NCBI RefSeq assembly: GCF_023500045.1
Contig: NZ_JAMCOF010000001.1
Span: forward strand, 169,692-233,691
DNA length: 64,000 bases
DNA from: Bartonella bilalgolemi
GTDB lineage: Bacteria > Pseudomonadota > Alphaproteobacteria > Rhizobiales > Rhizobiaceae
Reading direction: 5' to 3'
Position numbers and translations under genes: made by a program
Shown: in pieces, positions 20,521 to 33,080 of the stretch
How positions within the stretch are numbered: position 1 is the first letter of the stretch
How the letters are laid out: each line of letters opens with the position of its first letter
Notes under the pieces: generated by a model
The model's database searches: none
Told to the model about the DNA's origin: nothing
Seen by the model: only the letters and a program-made list of their open reading frames with translations

Positions 20521-23145
20521 ATGATAAGCGAGCGCTATAATCCACGTACACAGGAAAAAAAATGGCAAGCGATTTGGGATGAAAAGAAAATTTTTCAAGC
20601 TGCTGATGATAGTGAGCGGGAAAAATATTATGTTTTAGAAATGTTTCCCTATCCTTCTGGACGCATTCATATGGGGCATGTGCGCAATTATACTATGGGG
20701 GATGTTGTTGCGCGATATAAGCGGGCAAAGGGATTTCATGTTCTTCATCCAATGGGATGGGATGCTTTTGGAATGCCTGCTGAAAATGCTGCCATGCAAA
20801 GTAAAGTACATCCTAAAGTATGGACCTATGAAAATATCACGGTAATGCGAAAGCAGTTGCAAAAACTGGGTTTTTCTTTGGATTGGTCCCGTGAATTTGC
20901 CACATGTGATGTAGAATATTATCATCGTCAACAAATGCTGTTTCTGGACTTCTATCAGAGGGGGCTTATTTCACGTCAGGTGGCTAAGGTCAATTGGGAT
21001 CCTGTTGATCAAACAGTTTTAGCTAATGAACAGGTTATTGATGGTCGTGGTTGGCGTTCTGGTGCATTGGTTGAACAACGCGAATTAACACAGTGGTTTT
21101 TTAAAATTAGTGATTTTAGTAACGACTTATTGGCAGGACTTGAAAAGCTTGATCAGTGGCCGGAAAAAGTACGCATTATGCAAAAAAATTGGATTGGCAA
21201 ATCACAAGGACTTCTTATTCGTTGGTCTTTGCATAAAACCAATACGGAGGATGATGTACGTGATGCATTTGATGAAATTGTTTGTTATTCGACTCGTCCT
21301 GAGACTCTCTTTGGTGCTTCTTTTTTAGCACTTTCTTTTGATCATCCAATTGCGAAAGCTTTAGCACAAAAAGATAAGGCTCTTGATACTTTTATTGAAA
21401 GCTGTCGGTGTAATGGTACTACAGAAGCGGCGTTTGAGACAGTGGAAAAAAAAGGATTTCGTACGTCACTTTTTGCTATTCATCCTTTTGATCCGACACT
21501 GCATCTTCCTGTTTATATCGCTAATTTTGTTCTCATGAATCACGGCACAGGGGCTATTTTTGGATGCCCTGCTCATGATCAGAGAGATTTGGATTTTGCT
21601 CGAAAATATAATCTTGCTGTGCGTCCAGTAATTGTACCAACAAAAAGTGATGCTGAGAATTTTGTCATTGCTGAAACAGCTTATATGGGCGATGGCGTGA
21701 TGATTAATTCAGGCTTTTTAGATGGTTTGACAGTGCAGGAAGCTTTTCAAATGGTTGCTGAACGGCTTGAGAAACAATTGCTCAAGGATCAGCCTCAGGC
21801 ACAAAAAACAGTGCAATTTCGATTACGTGATTGGGGAATTTCGCGTCAGCGTTATTGGGGCTGTCCGATCCCTATGATCCATTGTACGGATTGTGGTGTT
21901 GTGCCTGTCCCACGTGCTGATTTGCCCGTTGTGTTACCCGATGATGTTACTTTTGATCAGCCTGGTAATCCACTTGCGTGCCATGATGAGTGGCAAACAG
22001 TAGTTTGTCCTTGTTGTGGTCAATTGGCAAAACGTGAAACCGATACAATGGACACTTTTGTTGATTCTTCTTGGTATTATGCACGCTTTACTACACCTCA
22101 TGCTCAAGAACCAATAGATCAGAAAATAGCAGCACAATGGTTACCTATTCAGCAATATATTGGTGGTATTGAGCATGCAATTTTGCATCTTTTATATGCA
22201 CGTTTTTTCACACGTGCGATGAAGATGATAGGCTATGTTTCGGTAGATGAGCCTTTCGAAGGTTTATTTACGCAGGGTATGGTTGTTCATGAAACTTATC
22301 AAGATGAAAAAGGGTGGGTTTCGCCAGCAGATGTCGTAATTGTTGAAAAGGATGGAAAGCGTTGCGCTTATAAGCTCACCGATCAAAGTGAAGTGATGAT
22401 TGGTTCAATTGAAAAAATGTCAAAATCAAAAAAGAATGTCGTTGATCCTGATGATATTATTGCTTCCTATGGAGCGGATACTGTACGCTGGTTTATGTTG
22501 TCAGACTCTCCTCCTGAGCGTGATGTCATTTGGACGGAATCTGGAATTGAAGGTGCGCACCGTTTTGTGCAGCGTGTTTGGCGTTTAGTGGCTTTAAGTG
22601 CCCCAGTTTTAAAGGAGGTAAAGCCATGTGCAGGACAGCAAGGAGCTGCTTTAAAGCTTTCCAAAGTAGCTCATCGCACACTTTGTGCTGTAGAAGATGA
22701 TTTAGAAAAACTTGCCTTTAATCGAGCTGTTGCGCGCCTTTATGAATTATTGAATGTGATAGCTTCCTCGCTAAATAATATAGAAAATGCTGAAGATGAA
22801 ATGAAGTCTGCACTGCGTCAAGCAGTGGATTTTTTCATCGCAATGATTGCCCCTATGATGCCTCATTTAGCAGAAGAATGTCATGCTGCTTTGGGCGGGA
22901 ATACACTGATGTCGCAGTGTCCTTGGCCTTCTTATGATTCTGCATTAACGGTTGAAGAATATATTACTTTACCGGTGCAAATTAATGGTAAAAAGCGGGG
23001 TAATGTAACTCTTGCTGCGGTCGCTGATAATGTGGCAATTGAAGAAGCGGTTTGTGCTCTTGATTTTGTGCAAGCACACTTGGCTGGAAAATCTATTAAG
23101 AAAATGATTATTGTTCCAAAAAGGATTGTTAATGTCATTATTTAA
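20521..23145 (+). CDS. leuS: Leucyl-tRNA synthetase
   Basis: 874-residue class I synthetase charging tRNA-Leu. The HIGH-like motif is [13 protein letters not shown] (about 42-54). The CP1 editing domain (about 220-420) contains [11 protein letters not shown] and [16 protein letters not shown] zinc-ribbon pair CTDCGVV and CPCCGQ follows, then KMSKSKKN (about 631) and the anticodon-binding domain. ATG at 20521 (MISERYNPR) is chosen because family members begin there; GTG at 20467 would add 18 unconserved residues. It overlaps lptE by 14 bases. Confidence 0.96.
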   Translation: MISERYNPRTQEKKWQAIWDEKKIFQAADDSEREKYYVLEMFPYPSGRIHMGHVRNYTMGDVVARYKRAKGFHVLHPMGWDAFGMPAENAAMQSKVHPKVWTYENITVMRKQLQKLGFSLDWSREFATCDVEYYHRQQMLFLDFYQRGLISRQVAKVNWDPVDQTVLANEQVIDGRGWRSGALVEQRELTQWFFKISDFSNDLLAGLEKLDQWPEKVRIMQKNWIGKSQGLLIRWSLHKTNTEDDVRDAFDEIVCYSTRPETLFGASFLALSFDHPIAKALAQKDKALDTFIESCRCNGTTEAAFETVEKKGFRTSLFAIHPFDPTLHLPVYIANFVLMNHGTGAIFGCPAHDQRDLDFARKYNLAVRPVIVPTKSDAENFVIAETAYMGDGVMINSGFLDGLTVQEAFQMVAERLEKQLLKDQPQAQKTVQFRLRDWGISRQRYWGCPIPMIHCTDCGVVPVPRADLPVVLPDDVTFDQPGNPLACHDEWQTVVCPCCGQLAKRETDTMDTFVDSSWYYARFTTPHAQEPIDQKIAAQWLPIQQYIGGIEHAILHLLYARFFTRAMKMIGYVSVDEPFEGLFTQGMVVHETYQDEKGWVSPADVVIVEKDGKRCAYKLTDQSEVMIGSIEKMSKSKKNVVDPDDIIASYGADTVRWFMLSDSPPERDVIWTESGIEGAHRFVQRVWRLVALSAPVLKEVKPCAGQQGAALKLSKVAHRTLCAVEDDLEKLAFNRAVARLYELLNVIASSLNNIENAEDEMKSALRQAVDFFIAMIAPMMPHLAEECHAALGGNTLMSQCPWPSYDSALTVEEYITLPVQINGKKRGNVTLAAVADNVAIEEAVCALDFVQAHLAGKSIKKMIIVPKRIVNVII

Positions 23146-23722
23146 TGGATTTATTGCTACTGTTTTTTCTTGTTTGTTTGCTTTTCTTAGTGGATGTACC
23201 ATTGAACCACTTTATCGTCAGGTCTCACAGGGATCGACATCCACGATTTCTCTTTTGCATACAGGAACATCAGAAAAGATTTCTAGAGGGCTTTCTGAGA
23301 AATTTGCAGCTATTGTGATTGAAGAACCCTCTGATCATTTCAGTCAAATGGTCCGTAATCATTTATTGTTTCTCCTTTATGGGCGTGGAGGAAAGCCTTC
23401 TATGCCAATTTATCAATTGTCACTGCAAACATCGGTTTTTACACGAACATCTTTCGAGATAGACGGTGACCTGGAAGAGGATGGAATAGGATACCCTTCT
23501 GTTGGAACAATCGTGAGTAAAGCTTCTTATATTTTAAAGAATATGAAAAATGAACTTATTGCGAAAGGGACAGGAACAATGAGTGCTTCTTTTGATCGAC
23601 TTCGTCAAGAATATGCAACAGTGCAAGCTGAAAAAAATGCGCAAAAACGCGTTGCTGAAGAATTGGCTGAACGCATTTTTATGCTGCTTGCAAAAGATCT
23701 TGCAAAAAATTCTCCTTTTTAA
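23132..23722 (+). CDS. lptE: LPS-assembly lipoprotein LptE
   Basis: 196-residue outer-membrane lipoprotein that plugs the LptD channel for lipopolysaccharide insertion. A signal peptide ends in the lipobox LSGC (about 19-22), followed by TIEPLYRQV, typical of the rhizobial LptE family. The C-terminal helix ([35 protein letters not shown]) is the usual long amphipathic end. The start at 23132 lies inside leuS and gives a proper signal peptide; an upstream TTG at 23111 is less likely. In rhizobia holA normally follows; here no holA is present and tal converges instead. Confidence 0.85.
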   Translation: MSLFNGFIATVFSCLFAFLSGCTIEPLYRQVSQGSTSTISLLHTGTSEKISRGLSEKFAAIVIEEPSDHFSQMVRNHLLFLLYGRGGKPSMPIYQLSLQTSVFTRTSFEIDGDLEEDGIGYPSVGTIVSKASYILKNMKNELIAKGTGTMSASFDRLRQEYATVQAEKNAQKRVAEELAERIFMLLAKDLAKNSPF

Positions 23723-23876
23723 AAGCTCATATTCTTCGAATATTAAAATAAGTTGCATATTTTTATGAAGAAGTTTTGGATATGATATAGCCCAGTGAGA
23801 GTAAAATTTTATTTTATTAAATTTATATCTCTTGTCTGTTTAGAATCATCTTAGTTGAGATGTTTGAAGAAGAAGT

Positions 23877-23892
23877 ACCCTATTTGTAGGGT
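23877..23892. terminator. Possible shared terminator between lptE and the transaldolase
   Basis: ACCCTA-TTTG-TAGGGT forms a perfect 6-base-pair, four-base-loop hairpin 13 bases beyond the transaldolase stop on the minus strand and 155 bases after lptE. Plus-strand sequence continues to CTTTTT and minus-strand sequence to ACTTCTTCTTC, so it could act in both directions, more plausibly for the transaldolase. Confidence 0.4.
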
Positions 23893-23904
23893 TTGAAATA
23901 CTTT

Positions 23905-24558
23905 TTAAGCGATATTTTGTCCCGTTTTTGCCCAGTCTGCCGCAAATGTCTCTAAGCCTTGGTCAGTTAGAGGATGTTTAACCAGATTTTTTAAGATTTC
24001 TGGGGGAACAGTTGCAACATCTGCACCGCTCAATGCTGCTTCTTTAACATGATTGACAGAGCGTATAGAGGCAGCCAAAATTTGAGTCTTGAAATTATAT
24101 TGGTCATAAAGAGTGCGAATTTCGTGAAGCAGTTCGATACCATTGTATCCACAATCATCAATTCTTCCGATAAAAGGTGAAATAAATGTTGCACGCGCTT
24201 TTGCAGCTAACAAAGCTTGATTAGCTGAAAAACAAAGGGTAAGGTTTGTTTTTAGTCCTTGTTCAGTGAGGGCTTTACAAGCTTTTAATCCATCAAGTGT
24301 TAAGGGGAGCTTGATGCAAATATTGTCAGCAATTTTTGCTAAAACAGCCGCTTCTTTCATCATATTATTGAAGTCAGTTGCGACAACTTCAGCGGACACT
24401 GGTCCGTTGACGAGAGCACAAATTTCTTTGATGGTTTCTAGAATATTACGTCCAGATTTGAGAATGAGAGAAGGATTGGTTGTGACACCATCGATCAATC
24501 CTAAATTTTGTAATTCTTGGATATCTTTTTTATGCGCACTATCCACAAAAAATTTCAT
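23905..24558 (-). CDS. tal: Transaldolase / fructose-6-phosphate aldolase family protein
   Basis: 217-residue compact transaldolase of the Fsa/TalC (type 3) group, acting in the non-oxidative pentose phosphate pathway or as a fructose-6-phosphate aldolase. MKFFVDSA at the start, GVTTNPSLI (about 25-33), the Schiff-base lysine in NICIKLPLT (about 86), FVSPFIGR-like [11 protein letters not shown] and [11 protein letters not shown] are in family order. Short forms are the usual transaldolase in rhizobia. It stands alone between two plus-strand genes. Transaldolase is favoured since the tkt partner lies in this window, but activity cannot be read from sequence. Confidence 0.9.
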   Translation of the reverse strand: MKFFVDSAHKKDIQELQNLGLIDGVTTNPSLILKSGRNILETIKEICALVNGPVSAEVVATDFNNMMKEAAVLAKIADNICIKLPLTLDGLKACKALTEQGLKTNLTLCFSANQALLAAKARATFISPFIGRIDDCGYNGIELLHEIRTLYDQYNFKTQILAASIRSVNHVKEAALSGADVATVPPEILKNLVKHPLTDQGLETFAADWAKTGQNIA

Positions 24559-24857
24559 TTCAAATCTCCTTGGGTTTCTAAAAGTTTGTTTTTTAATACT
24601 TCTCTTGGTTCTTCTTGTATATGTTATGCGCTATTCTTTATAGCAAAAGCAAGGGACCAATTGATGGATAGAGGAATGGTACAAAAAGTCTTGAGAAGAA
24701 GGCAAGTAAATGAAAAAAGTATATTATTGCATTGTTTCATTCTGGGATAGTTATTGTATTGGTTATATAAAGAACAGGCCAGAGAAAAATGGGGTACAAG
24801 AATAGAAAAATGCAACAATAAGACCAAAGCACTATCGATAAAAAGGTGACGTCAATT

Positions 24858-27077
24858 GTGACAGAAATGCAAATTGTTTCGGTTGTGGTACCGATCCCAG
24901 TTTTTCAGGCTTATAGCTATGGGGTAGAGCCGCATATAGAGATAAAAGTTGGTTCTTTTGTACGTGTTCCTGTTGCAGGACGCGAGATTTGTGGTTTTGT
25001 GGTCGCTATTGGTGAGCCGATATCTGAGGAAGAACAAAGAGAGAGTTTAAAGAGAGTAACCGCTGTTCCTGTGGCGCGTGATAAATTGCGCTTTGTGACG
25101 CATGTTTTTGATTGTCCGCCATTAAAAGCTGAGATGATCGCATTTTTGCGTTTTTTCAGTCAGTATACCATGACGCCTTTCGGTCTTGTTGCAGGGTTGG
25201 TTTTACGTGTGCCGACAGCTTTAGATCCAGAAGAGAAGATGGTGGGGTTGCGTTATTGTGGAGGGAACGTAGAACGATTAACACCAGCGCGATCGCGCGT
25301 TTTAGACTTGGCACGTGATGGAATTATTCGGACTCGTTCTGATCTTGCTCATGCTGCGAAAACTTCTTCTTCAGTGATAGATCTTTTAAAATCACTTGGA
25401 GTTTTTGAAGAGGTTTTGGTTCCAGTCCAGGCAGTGGTTGCTCTGCCTGATCCTGATTTTTGTCCACCTGTTTTAGAAGGAGCACAGAAATCGGCAGCAA
25501 ATTTGTTGCGAGAAGGCGTTTTGTCTTCTCAATTTCAGGTTTTTTTGCTTGATGGAGTCACGGGATCTGGAAAAACAGAAGTTTATTTTGAAGCAGTTGC
25601 TCAAGCACTAAGGGGCAACAAACAGGTTTTGATTTTATTGCCAGAAATTGCTTTAACACAGCAATTTTTAGACCGTTTTCATGCACGTTTTGGAGCTTCA
25701 GCAGCTGAATGGCATTCTGATTTAACACCACGTTGTCGTGAACGTGTGTGGCGGCAAGTTGTAGAAGGAAAGGTGCGGGTTGTTGCAGGAGCGCGTTCAG
25801 CGCTTTTTTTACCTTTTCTGGATCTTGGCTTAATCGTTGTTGATGAAGAGCATGATGGTGCTTATAAACAAGAAGAACGTATTTTTTATCATGCGCGGGA
25901 TATGGCTGTGGCGCGGGGATCTTTTGAGTGTTGTCCTGTTATTTTATCGTCAGCGACTCCTTCAATTGAAAGTCAGGTGAATGTTCTATGGGGGCGTTAT
26001 CAGCGGGTGCATTTGCCTTCACGGTTTCAAGCAGTAGCGTTGCCGCATTTGCACGTGATTGATATGCGTAAAGGGGGCGTAGAAAAAGGACGCTTTATTT
26101 CTCCTGTTCTTGAACACGCTTTGAAAAAAAATTTAGAAAAGGGTGAGCAGGCGCTTTTGTTTCTCAATCGGCGTGGATATGCGCCTTTAACACTTTGTCG
26201 GGTGTGTGGATATCGCTTTCATTGTACGGATTGTTCGAGTTGGTTGGTTGAGCATCGTTTGCGAGGACAGCTTAAATGTCATCATTGTGGTTATTATGAA
26301 CCTTTGCCAGAAGCTTGTCCAGAATGTGGGACATTGGATCATTTAGTGGCTTGTGGGCCAGGGGTGGAAAGAATTGCTGAGGAAACACAGATACTTTTTC
26401 CACAGGCACGGTTGCTTATTCTATCTACTGATTTAAAAGGAAGAATTAGTCAATTACGACGAGAATTAGAAGCAATTGCAAGGGGGGATGTGGATATTAT
26501 TATTGGAACACAGTTAGTTGCTAAGGGGCATCATTTCCCTAGATTGTCTTTGGTTGGGGTGATTGATGCTGATTTGGGTCTTGCCAATGGTGATTTACGT
26601 GCAAGTGAACGCACCTTTCAGCTTTTGTCTCAAGTCACAGGGCGAGCCGGGCGTATGGGATTAGAAAGTTTAGGATTGTTGCAAACTTATCAACCAGATC
26701 ATCCGGTTATAAAAGCTTTACTTTCACAACAGCGTGAGGATTTTTATGAACGTGAGATTGCAATGCGTCAGCATGATGTTTTGCCTCCTTATGGACGATT
26801 TGCAGCTTTGATTGTTTCTTCAGAAAAACGTCAAGTTGCAGAAAATTATGCTCGTGCATTGCGCCAAGTTGCACCATCGGTGAAGGGTGTATCAGTGATG
26901 GGACCTGCAGAAGCACAGTTGGCACTTGTGCGGGGTCGTTATCGTTTTCGGCTGTTATTTCATGGGCAGCGTTCTTTTGATTTGCAAGGATTTATTCGTG
27001 TCATCCTATCTCGTGCACCAAAGAAGCCTAGTTCGGTTCGGGTTCAGATTGATATTGATCCGCAAAGTTTTCTTTGA
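24858..27077 (+). CDS. priA: Primosomal protein N' (replication restart helicase PriA)
   Basis: 739-residue DExH helicase that reloads the replisome at stalled forks. The N-terminal 3'-DNA-binding domain is followed by Walker A GVTGSGKTE (about 233) and DEEH (about 328). A helicase-embedded zinc-binding module has Cys pairs CRVCGYRFHCTDC, CHHCGYYE and CPECG (about 445-497), and the C-terminal lobe ends in the usual VRVQIDIDPQSFL. GTG at 24858 is preferred because AGGTG sits 9 bases before it; GTG at 24846 and ATG at 24867 are alternatives. Confidence 0.95.
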   Translation: MTEMQIVSVVVPIPVFQAYSYGVEPHIEIKVGSFVRVPVAGREICGFVVAIGEPISEEEQRESLKRVTAVPVARDKLRFVTHVFDCPPLKAEMIAFLRFFSQYTMTPFGLVAGLVLRVPTALDPEEKMVGLRYCGGNVERLTPARSRVLDLARDGIIRTRSDLAHAAKTSSSVIDLLKSLGVFEEVLVPVQAVVALPDPDFCPPVLEGAQKSAANLLREGVLSSQFQVFLLDGVTGSGKTEVYFEAVAQALRGNKQVLILLPEIALTQQFLDRFHARFGASAAEWHSDLTPRCRERVWRQVVEGKVRVVAGARSALFLPFLDLGLIVVDEEHDGAYKQEERIFYHARDMAVARGSFECCPVILSSATPSIESQVNVLWGRYQRVHLPSRFQAVALPHLHVIDMRKGGVEKGRFISPVLEHALKKNLEKGEQALLFLNRRGYAPLTLCRVCGYRFHCTDCSSWLVEHRLRGQLKCHHCGYYEPLPEACPECGTLDHLVACGPGVERIAEETQILFPQARLLILSTDLKGRISQLRRELEAIARGDVDIIIGTQLVAKGHHFPRLSLVGVIDADLGLANGDLRASERTFQLLSQVTGRAGRMGLESLGLLQTYQPDHPVIKALLSQQREDFYEREIAMRQHDVLPPYGRFAALIVSSEKRQVAENYARALRQVAPSVKGVSVMGPAEAQLALVRGRYRFRLLFHGQRSFDLQGFIRVILSRAPKKPSSVRVQIDIDPQSFL

Positions 27078-27143
27078 AAAGGCAATGAAAAGGCAAATAG
27101 AGACATTTGTTTGTTAAAAGCATATTTTAAAAGGGGAGTAGTT

Positions 27144-27767
27144 TTGAAAAAGATTGGATTTATCATTTTTATTTTTACTTGGTTTATCGGGACAGGAGCA
27201 CAAGCATCGATTTCTGATGTGATTAAAAACAATGAAAAAAAGGAAATGCAAAGCATCGATGCGACTGTTTTTATTTTTACTTATCGCTTAATGAGAGAAG
27301 TGGAAAAATTTTTTCAGCCAATCATTGCTTCTCCACAACAAGCAATGCGGTCTCTTTGTGGTTTTCCAGTTATGCATTCCCGCCAGTTGGTTTATGCTTA
27401 TGCAGTCTTTTATGATGATATAATTTTGCAAGATATTATGGCCTTTAATAAGGCATTGAATATTTATCATAGGACTGTCATTGGACCATTGACAGCACAG
27501 ATTTTGCAGCATTTACAAAATCATCGCAAATTGATGGAAAAAGCACGTATATTGGATCTTTCGGTAGATGTTGTGGCAGCTCTTTTGATGGATGAAAGTT
27601 TTAAAATGGATATTTTATTATCTAGAGTTGGAAAAGAAGTTTCCTCTTCAGTGTTTGATACATTTCATGAAGGCGATATGAAAAAATTAAATCAGGTATC
27701 AGCTAATATCAAAAATGGACTCAAAAAAAATTGTGTTCCTCATCCGTCAATTGAAAAGCCATTTTAG
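27144..27767 (+). CDS. Unrecognised exported protein
   Basis: 207-residue protein I do not recognise. The TTG at 27144 is chosen because AAAAGGGGAG lies just before it and the product then begins with a clean signal peptide (MKKIGFIIFIFTWFIGTGAQA, cleavage near residue 22). The mature part is largely helical, with a charged start, an MREVEKFFQPII segment and two Cys far apart (LCGFP near 68 and KNCVPH near the end) that could form a disulfide. No membrane helix follows the signal. It lies 66 bases after priA and before the atp operon. Periplasmic location is inferred only from the signal peptide. Confidence 0.75.
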   Translation: MKKIGFIIFIFTWFIGTGAQASISDVIKNNEKKEMQSIDATVFIFTYRLMREVEKFFQPIIASPQQAMRSLCGFPVMHSRQLVYAYAVFYDDIILQDIMAFNKALNIYHRTVIGPLTAQILQHLQNHRKLMEKARILDLSVDVVAALLMDESFKMDILLSRVGKEVSSSVFDTFHEGDMKKLNQVSANIKNGLKKNCVPHPSIEKPF

Positions 27768-27952
27768 TTATTTTATCTAAAAAATTTCAAAAAGCATTGC
27801 TTTGTGGTGTTGCGAGTCGATTATGTCTATGCTAGAGATTGGGAAATTTTTTGTTCTGAGTTTCAAGAAAAAGATTTTTGCAATTTGAAATATGTGATCC
27901 ATTTTTTCTGATCAAAATCAGAGGATCCCTTAAGGAAAAGAGGCGGTATTTC

Positions 27953-28537
27953 GTGTCAGATTCAGTTTCTCTTGTCCCATTGCCGCTAGTGAGCCAGCGT
28001 TATGCAAAAGCATTTTTTGATTTGGTTCAAGAAGCAGGTTGTATTGAACATGTTGAAAAGGAAGTGGCATCTTTCTTGAATATTTTGGAGCGAAATGAGG
28101 ATTTAAAGTGCTTTGTGCATAATCCGTTTTTTTCAGTAAAAGAGCAGAAGAAAGCGTTAAATGTTCTTTGTGAAAGTATAGAGTTTGTTCATGGAGAGGC
28201 AGGCCGCATTTTTCGCAATTTTTTAGGTGTTATTGCAGCTAATCGTAGGCTTTTTGCATTGCCCAGTATTTTGCGTGCTTTTCAGCGTCATCTTGCTCTT
28301 TTCCGTAGAGAGTTTTTTGTGCAAATTATTTCTGCACATCCGTTAAATGCTTATCAGAAAGAAATGTTGCGTGTGGCATTGGAGAGTGTTGTCAGAGGAA
28401 AAATTATGTTACAACTTTCCGTTGATCCAATAATTCTTGGTGGGTTTATCATTCGTTTAGGGTCATGTCAAATTGATGCGTCCCTTATGACAAAATTATC
28501 TTCACTTAAGCTTGCATTGAAAAAAGAGGTCAGCTGA
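27953..28537 (+). CDS. atpH: ATP synthase F1 subunit delta
   Basis: 194-residue peripheral-stalk subunit connecting F1 to the b subunits. The N-terminal helical domain ([16 protein letters not shown], about 15-30) and the C-terminal [16 protein letters not shown] motif (about 158-173) are diagnostic. GTG at 27953 is chosen: it has AGAGG upstream and gives the usual rhizobial N-terminus, whereas an in-frame ATG at 27878 would add 25 unrelated residues. First gene of the F1 operon; its stop shares a base with the atpA start. F0 genes are elsewhere, as is normal in alphaproteobacteria. Confidence 0.94.
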   Translation: MSDSVSLVPLPLVSQRYAKAFFDLVQEAGCIEHVEKEVASFLNILERNEDLKCFVHNPFFSVKEQKKALNVLCESIEFVHGEAGRIFRNFLGVIAANRRLFALPSILRAFQRHLALFRREFFVQIISAHPLNAYQKEMLRVALESVVRGKIMLQLSVDPIILGGFIIRLGSCQIDASLMTKLSSLKLALKKEVS

Positions 28538-30072
28538 TGGATATTAGACCGTCTGAAATTTCAAAAATTCTAAAGGAACAAATCAAAAACTTTGATCAAA
28601 AAGCTGAAATTTCAGAAGTTGGTTGGGTTTTATCTGTGGGTGATGGAATTGCTCGCGTTTATGGTTTGGATAATGTCCAGGCAGGTGAAATGGTCGCTTT
28701 TCCCAATGGTGTGCAGGGGATGGCGCTGAATTTGGAAACGGATAATGTTGGGATTGTGATTTTTGGATCAGATCGTGATATTCGTGAGGGCGATACCGTT
28801 AAACGGCTCGGGGCTATTGTGGATGTCCCTGTAGGACCTGCTTTGCTTGGTCGTGTTGTAGATGCACTAGGTAATCCCATTGATGGAAAAGGTCCTATTA
28901 AGACAAAAGAGCGTCGCCGTGTTGATGTTAAGGCTCCTGGTATCATCCCACGTCAGTCTGTGCATGAGCCAATGTCAACTGGATTAAAGGTTATTGATGC
29001 CTTAATTCCCATTGGACGTGGACAACGTGAATTGGTGATCGGTGATCGTCAAACAGGAAAAACAGCGATTTTGCTCGATACATTTTTAAATCAGAAGCGT
29101 TTTCATGAAAATGGCACTGGGCAAGATCAAGACAAAATATATTGTATCTATGTGGCAATCGGTCAAAAACGTTCAACGGTTGCGCAATTTGTTAAAATTT
29201 TGGAAGAACGTGGAGCGCTTGACTATTCAATTATTGTTGCAGCTACAGCGTCTGATCCTGCTCCGATGCAATTTATTGCTCCCCTTGCTGGTTGTGCAAT
29301 GGGAGAATATTTTCGTGATAATGGTCAACATGCGTTGATTGGTTATGATGATCTTTCCAAACAGGCTGTTGCTTATCGTCAGATGTCTCTTTTGTTGCGC
29401 CGTCCTCCTGGTCGTGAAGCTTATCCAGGAGATGTTTTTTATCTGCACTCTCGTCTTTTGGAGCGGGCTGCAAAGCTTAATGCTGATAATGGTTCTGGAT
29501 CTTTAACAGCACTGCCAGTGATTGAAACACAAGCCAATGATGTCTCTGCTTATATTCCAACCAATGTGATTTCGATTACCGATGGTCAGATTTTTCTGGA
29601 AACAAATTTATTCTATCAAGGGATTCGTCCTGCAGTGAATGTTGGTCTTTCTGTTTCACGTGTTGGTTCTGCTGCCCAAATTAAGGCAATGAAGCAAGTT
29701 GCTGGTTCTATCAAGGGTGAATTAGCCCAATATCGAGAAATGGCAGCTTTTGCGCAATTTGGTTCAGATTTAGATGCGTCAACGCAGCATCTTTTAAATC
29801 GTGGGGCACGTTTGACAGAGCTTTTAAAGCAGCTGCAATTCTCACCACTTAAAGTAGAAGAACAAGTTGTTGTTATTTTTGCTGGTGTAAATGGTTATCT
29901 TGATTCATTAGCTGTTTCTGATGTTGGGCGATTTGAACAAGGGCTTTTAACACTCCTACGCAGTAATCATGAAGAGCTCTTAAATGCGATCGCTGAACAG
30001 AAACAAATAACGGATCAAATTAAAACTCAGATGGTTGTTATTCTTGATAATTATGCAAAGAATTTTTCTTAA
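28537..30072 (+). CDS. atpA: ATP synthase F1 subunit alpha
   Basis: 511-residue non-catalytic nucleotide-binding subunit of the F1 hexamer. It starts with [16 protein letters not shown], has P-loop GDRQTGKTA (about 169-177), the [21 protein letters not shown] region and the [17 protein letters not shown] signature (about 365-381). Length and sequence are ordinary. The start codon overlaps the atpH stop by one base (TGATG), which indicates tight coupling. atpG follows after 20 bases. Confidence 0.98.
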   Translation: MDIRPSEISKILKEQIKNFDQKAEISEVGWVLSVGDGIARVYGLDNVQAGEMVAFPNGVQGMALNLETDNVGIVIFGSDRDIREGDTVKRLGAIVDVPVGPALLGRVVDALGNPIDGKGPIKTKERRRVDVKAPGIIPRQSVHEPMSTGLKVIDALIPIGRGQRELVIGDRQTGKTAILLDTFLNQKRFHENGTGQDQDKIYCIYVAIGQKRSTVAQFVKILEERGALDYSIIVAATASDPAPMQFIAPLAGCAMGEYFRDNGQHALIGYDDLSKQAVAYRQMSLLLRRPPGREAYPGDVFYLHSRLLERAAKLNADNGSGSLTALPVIETQANDVSAYIPTNVISITDGQIFLETNLFYQGIRPAVNVGLSVSRVGSAAQIKAMKQVAGSIKGELAQYREMAAFAQFGSDLDASTQHLLNRGARLTELLKQLQFSPLKVEEQVVVIFAGVNGYLDSLAVSDVGRFEQGLLTLLRSNHEELLNAIAEQKQITDQIKTQMVVILDNYAKNFS

Positions 30073-30092
30073 TTGATTGGTGGAATGCTTAA

Positions 30093-31004
30093 ATGGCGTC
30101 GCTAAAGGATCTTAGAGACCGTATTGCCTCGGTTAAGGCAACGCAGAAGATTACCAAAGCTATGCAAATGGTTGCAGCAGCGAAGTTGCACCGTGCGCAA
30201 GAAGCAGCTAAATCTGCGCGACCTTATGCTCAGCATATGGCTACTCTTTTAGCACATGTGTCTGCTGATCTTGATCCAGTGGATGCCCCACCTTTAATGT
30301 GCGGTACAGGGCGAGATGATAAGCATCTTTTGGTTGTGTGTACAGCTGAACGTGGTTTGTGTGGTGCTTTTAATACGCAGATTGTTCGTCGTGCGCGTGA
30401 GCATATTAATGACCTTCTTTCTACAGGTAAAACGGTTAAAATTTTAACTGTTGGAAAAAAGGGAGCAGATATTTTACTGCGTGATTTTAAAGCTCTAATG
30501 ATTGATCATATTGATTTGCGCTCTGTAAAACAGATCAGTTTTGCAGAAGCAGCTAAAGTGAGTCAATGTATTATTGATCTTTTCAATGAAGGGGTGTTTG
30601 ATGTTTGTACGCTTTTTTATTCTGAATTTGTATCAGTCGTTAATCAGTGTCCAAAGGCTATCAATTTAATTCCAGTAGATACTCAAAAGGAGTTTTCTGA
30701 TGAGGTTGGTGGTATTAGAAAAGAAAAAGAAAGTGAGATTGTACAATCGGCTGTTTATGATTATGAACCGGATGCAGTTTCTCTTGTGGATGAACTTGTT
30801 TCGCGTAATCTCTCTATACAAGTCTTCCATGCTTTGCTTGAAAATGTTGCAGGTGAAATGGGCGCAAAAATGAGCGCTATGGATAATGCATCACGTAATG
30901 CCGGTGAAATGATTAATAAATTGACTGTAAGGTATAATCGTCAGCGTCAGGCACAGATTACAACGGAATTGATTGAAATTATTGCGGGCGCTGAAGCGCT
31001 TTAA
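30093..31004 (+). CDS. atpG: ATP synthase F1 subunit gamma
   Basis: 303-residue central rotor shaft. The N-terminal helix [32 protein letters not shown] and C-terminal helix [28 protein letters not shown], which pair into the coiled coil turning inside the hexamer, are both intact. The middle has the conserved ERGLCGAFN (about 88-96). Normal length for alphaproteobacteria. It is 20 bases from atpA and 19 from atpD, clearly within one operon. Confidence 0.97.
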   Translation: MASLKDLRDRIASVKATQKITKAMQMVAAAKLHRAQEAAKSARPYAQHMATLLAHVSADLDPVDAPPLMCGTGRDDKHLLVVCTAERGLCGAFNTQIVRRAREHINDLLSTGKTVKILTVGKKGADILLRDFKALMIDHIDLRSVKQISFAEAAKVSQCIIDLFNEGVFDVCTLFYSEFVSVVNQCPKAINLIPVDTQKEFSDEVGGIRKEKESEIVQSAVYDYEPDAVSLVDELVSRNLSIQVFHALLENVAGEMGAKMSAMDNASRNAGEMINKLTVRYNRQRQAQITTELIEIIAGAEAL

Positions 31005-31017
31005 AGTGAGAAGGTAA

Positions 31018-32616
<1,599 letters not shown>

Positions 32617-32663
32617 AAGGTGCTCTGTAATGAATGTTTGTCTTAGAAAGACAAGGGGTTCCC

Positions 32664-33080
32664 GTGGAAAATAAAAGAACAGAATCTTTCTTGTTTGAGC
32701 TTGTATCACCTGAAAAACTTGTCTTTTCAGAAAAAGTGATATCTGTTGTTTTGCCTTCAGTATCGGGATATTTAACGGTTATGGCTAATCATGCTCCTTT
32801 AGTGGTGAATCTCGCTCCAGGTGTTATTAGGGTTATATCTTCCTCGGGAGAAAAGGTATTTGCTCTTTTGGGAGGTGTTGCAGACATCACATCTTCGGGA
32901 TGCTCTCTTTTGGCTGAAACTGTTGTTGCCGTTAACCATTTATCTCTTCATGATCTTGAGCAGCGCATGGCAGAAGTTCGAGTCATGGTGGAAGAAAATT
33001 CAAGCGGTAAGACTCATCATAAAATGGAAGAGTTGTTTCAGAAACTAATATCTGTGGATGGTTCCTCAACAGTAGCATAA
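32664..33080 (+). CDS. atpC: ATP synthase F1 subunit epsilon
   Basis: 138-residue rotor subunit with the beta-sandwich domain (FLFELVSPEKLVFSEKVISVVLPSVSGYLTVMANHAPLV) and a short C-terminal helical hairpin that can brake ATP hydrolysis. GTG at 32664 is chosen because AAGGGG lies 5 bases upstream and the product matches family length. An ATG at 32634 would add ten residues and cannot be excluded. The stop overlaps the next start, so translation may run straight into the MFS efflux gene. Confidence 0.9.
   Translation: MENKRTESFLFELVSPEKLVFSEKVISVVLPSVSGYLTVMANHAPLVVNLAPGVIRVISSSGEKVFALLGGVADITSSGCSLLAETVVAVNHLSLHDLEQRMAEVRVMVEENSSGKTHHKMEELFQKLISVDGSSTVA

Noticed and set aside
27810..27838. 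TTGCGA...TAGAGA as the promoter of the atp operon
   Set aside because: Spacing of 17 is right, but the -10 match is poor and such pairs are frequent in this sequence.
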